Shown here: positions 63,913 through 64,000 of the stretch, piece by piece
Position numbering within the stretch: position 1 is the stretch's first letter
Layout: every line of letters begins with the position of its first letter
From: Pelomonas asaccharophilus_A
GTDB lineage: Bacteria; Pseudomonadota; Gammaproteobacteria; Burkholderiales; Burkholderiaceae_C
Direction: 5' to 3'
Assembly: GCF_031458115.1 (NCBI RefSeq)
Contig: NZ_JAVDXV010000007.1
Coordinates: forward strand, 124,001-188,000
DNA: 64,000 nt
The notes under the pieces: model-generated
Database searches by the model: none
Told to the model about the DNA's origin: nothing
What the model saw: only the letters and a program-made list of their open reading frames with translations
Translations under genes and position numbers: made by a program

Positions 63913-64000
63913 TCACGGCTTGGCGTCCGGCTCCCGCACGCCCTGCTGGCCGTAGAGCTGCAACGTGACGGCGCCATCGGCACCACGCATAAAGCCGGCC
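63913..64000 (-). CDS. C-terminal fragment of an unidentified gene
   Basis: At least 28 codons are open on the minus strand to a TGA at 63915-63913, reading ...GFMRGADGAVTLQLYGQQG and ending EPDAKP. The frame runs off the window. The composition looks like a real protein tail, but no family is recognisable. It precedes pmbA with a 46-base gap. Confidence 0.35.
   Translation of the reverse strand, partial: AGFMRGADGAVTLQLYGQQGVREPDAKP

Overview
This window is GC-rich, densely coded DNA from a betaproteobacterium, almost certainly of the order Burkholderiales (Rubrivivax/Roseateles/Leptothrix-like). The placement rests on gene order and family content, not on a database search: tpiA-secG-tRNA-Leu-nuoA..N ending in a DUF2818 gene, a Bug-type binding protein, an intracellular PHB depolymerase, an orphan RnfB next to nth, 6S RNA directly downstream of a zapB-like/zapA pair, and an iscR-S-U-A-hscBA-fdx operon.

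Layout. 1-7483 (+): a compact co-directional cluster of seven genes. It holds an acid-free Arg/Ala/Val-rich protein (cut by the window edge), a gluzincin-type HExxH protein, four proteins I cannot assign, and a DUF4438-like protein. This is the only real accessory region and the best candidate for an undescribed system. 7473-10277: threonine catabolism (SDR-type tdh, kbl) divergent from an XRE-cupin regulator, with an 18-bp perfect palindrome between them. 10309-14349: Bug protein, YihY membrane protein, DUF2069 protein and an FAD-linked oxidase. 14327-18715 (-): RND efflux pump and its adaptor lipoprotein. 18874-34430 (-): Nudix hydrolase, DUF2818 and the complete 14-gene complex I operon. 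34639-37023 (-): tRNA-Leu(GAG), secG, tpiA and a quinone oxidoreductase. 37035-40442: pnp, rpsO, and an Hsp20 gene with a sigma-32-like promoter. 40439-46779 (-): the ISC iron-sulfur operon with tsaD translationally coupled at its end. 46969-50390: uvrB and an aromatic/aspartate aminotransferase. 50510-55252 (+): phaZ, orphan rnfB, nth, zapB-like, zapA, 6S RNA, an EVE-domain gene and a TSUP permease. 55249-57695: a PAS protein with a degenerate GGDEF domain and a BaiN/HI0933-type flavoprotein. 57853-61247 (+): rpsU, yqeY, a DUF442 phosphatase-like gene and TRAP permease genes dctQM. 61317-64000 (-): the TRAP binding protein, pmbA/tldE and the tail of one more gene.

Functionally the core genes centre on respiration, Fe-S assembly that feeds complex I, RnfB and Nth, RNA turnover and translation, and carbon-storage use. 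Three architectural themes recur: start/stop overlaps of 4 bp between co-directional genes, convergent gene pairs whose 3' ends overlap, and rare Ile ATA codons that I saw only before codons starting with G or C. Because the first cluster shares the ATA habit and carries a copy of an intergenic repeat also found inside the nuo operon, it looks long resident in this genome.
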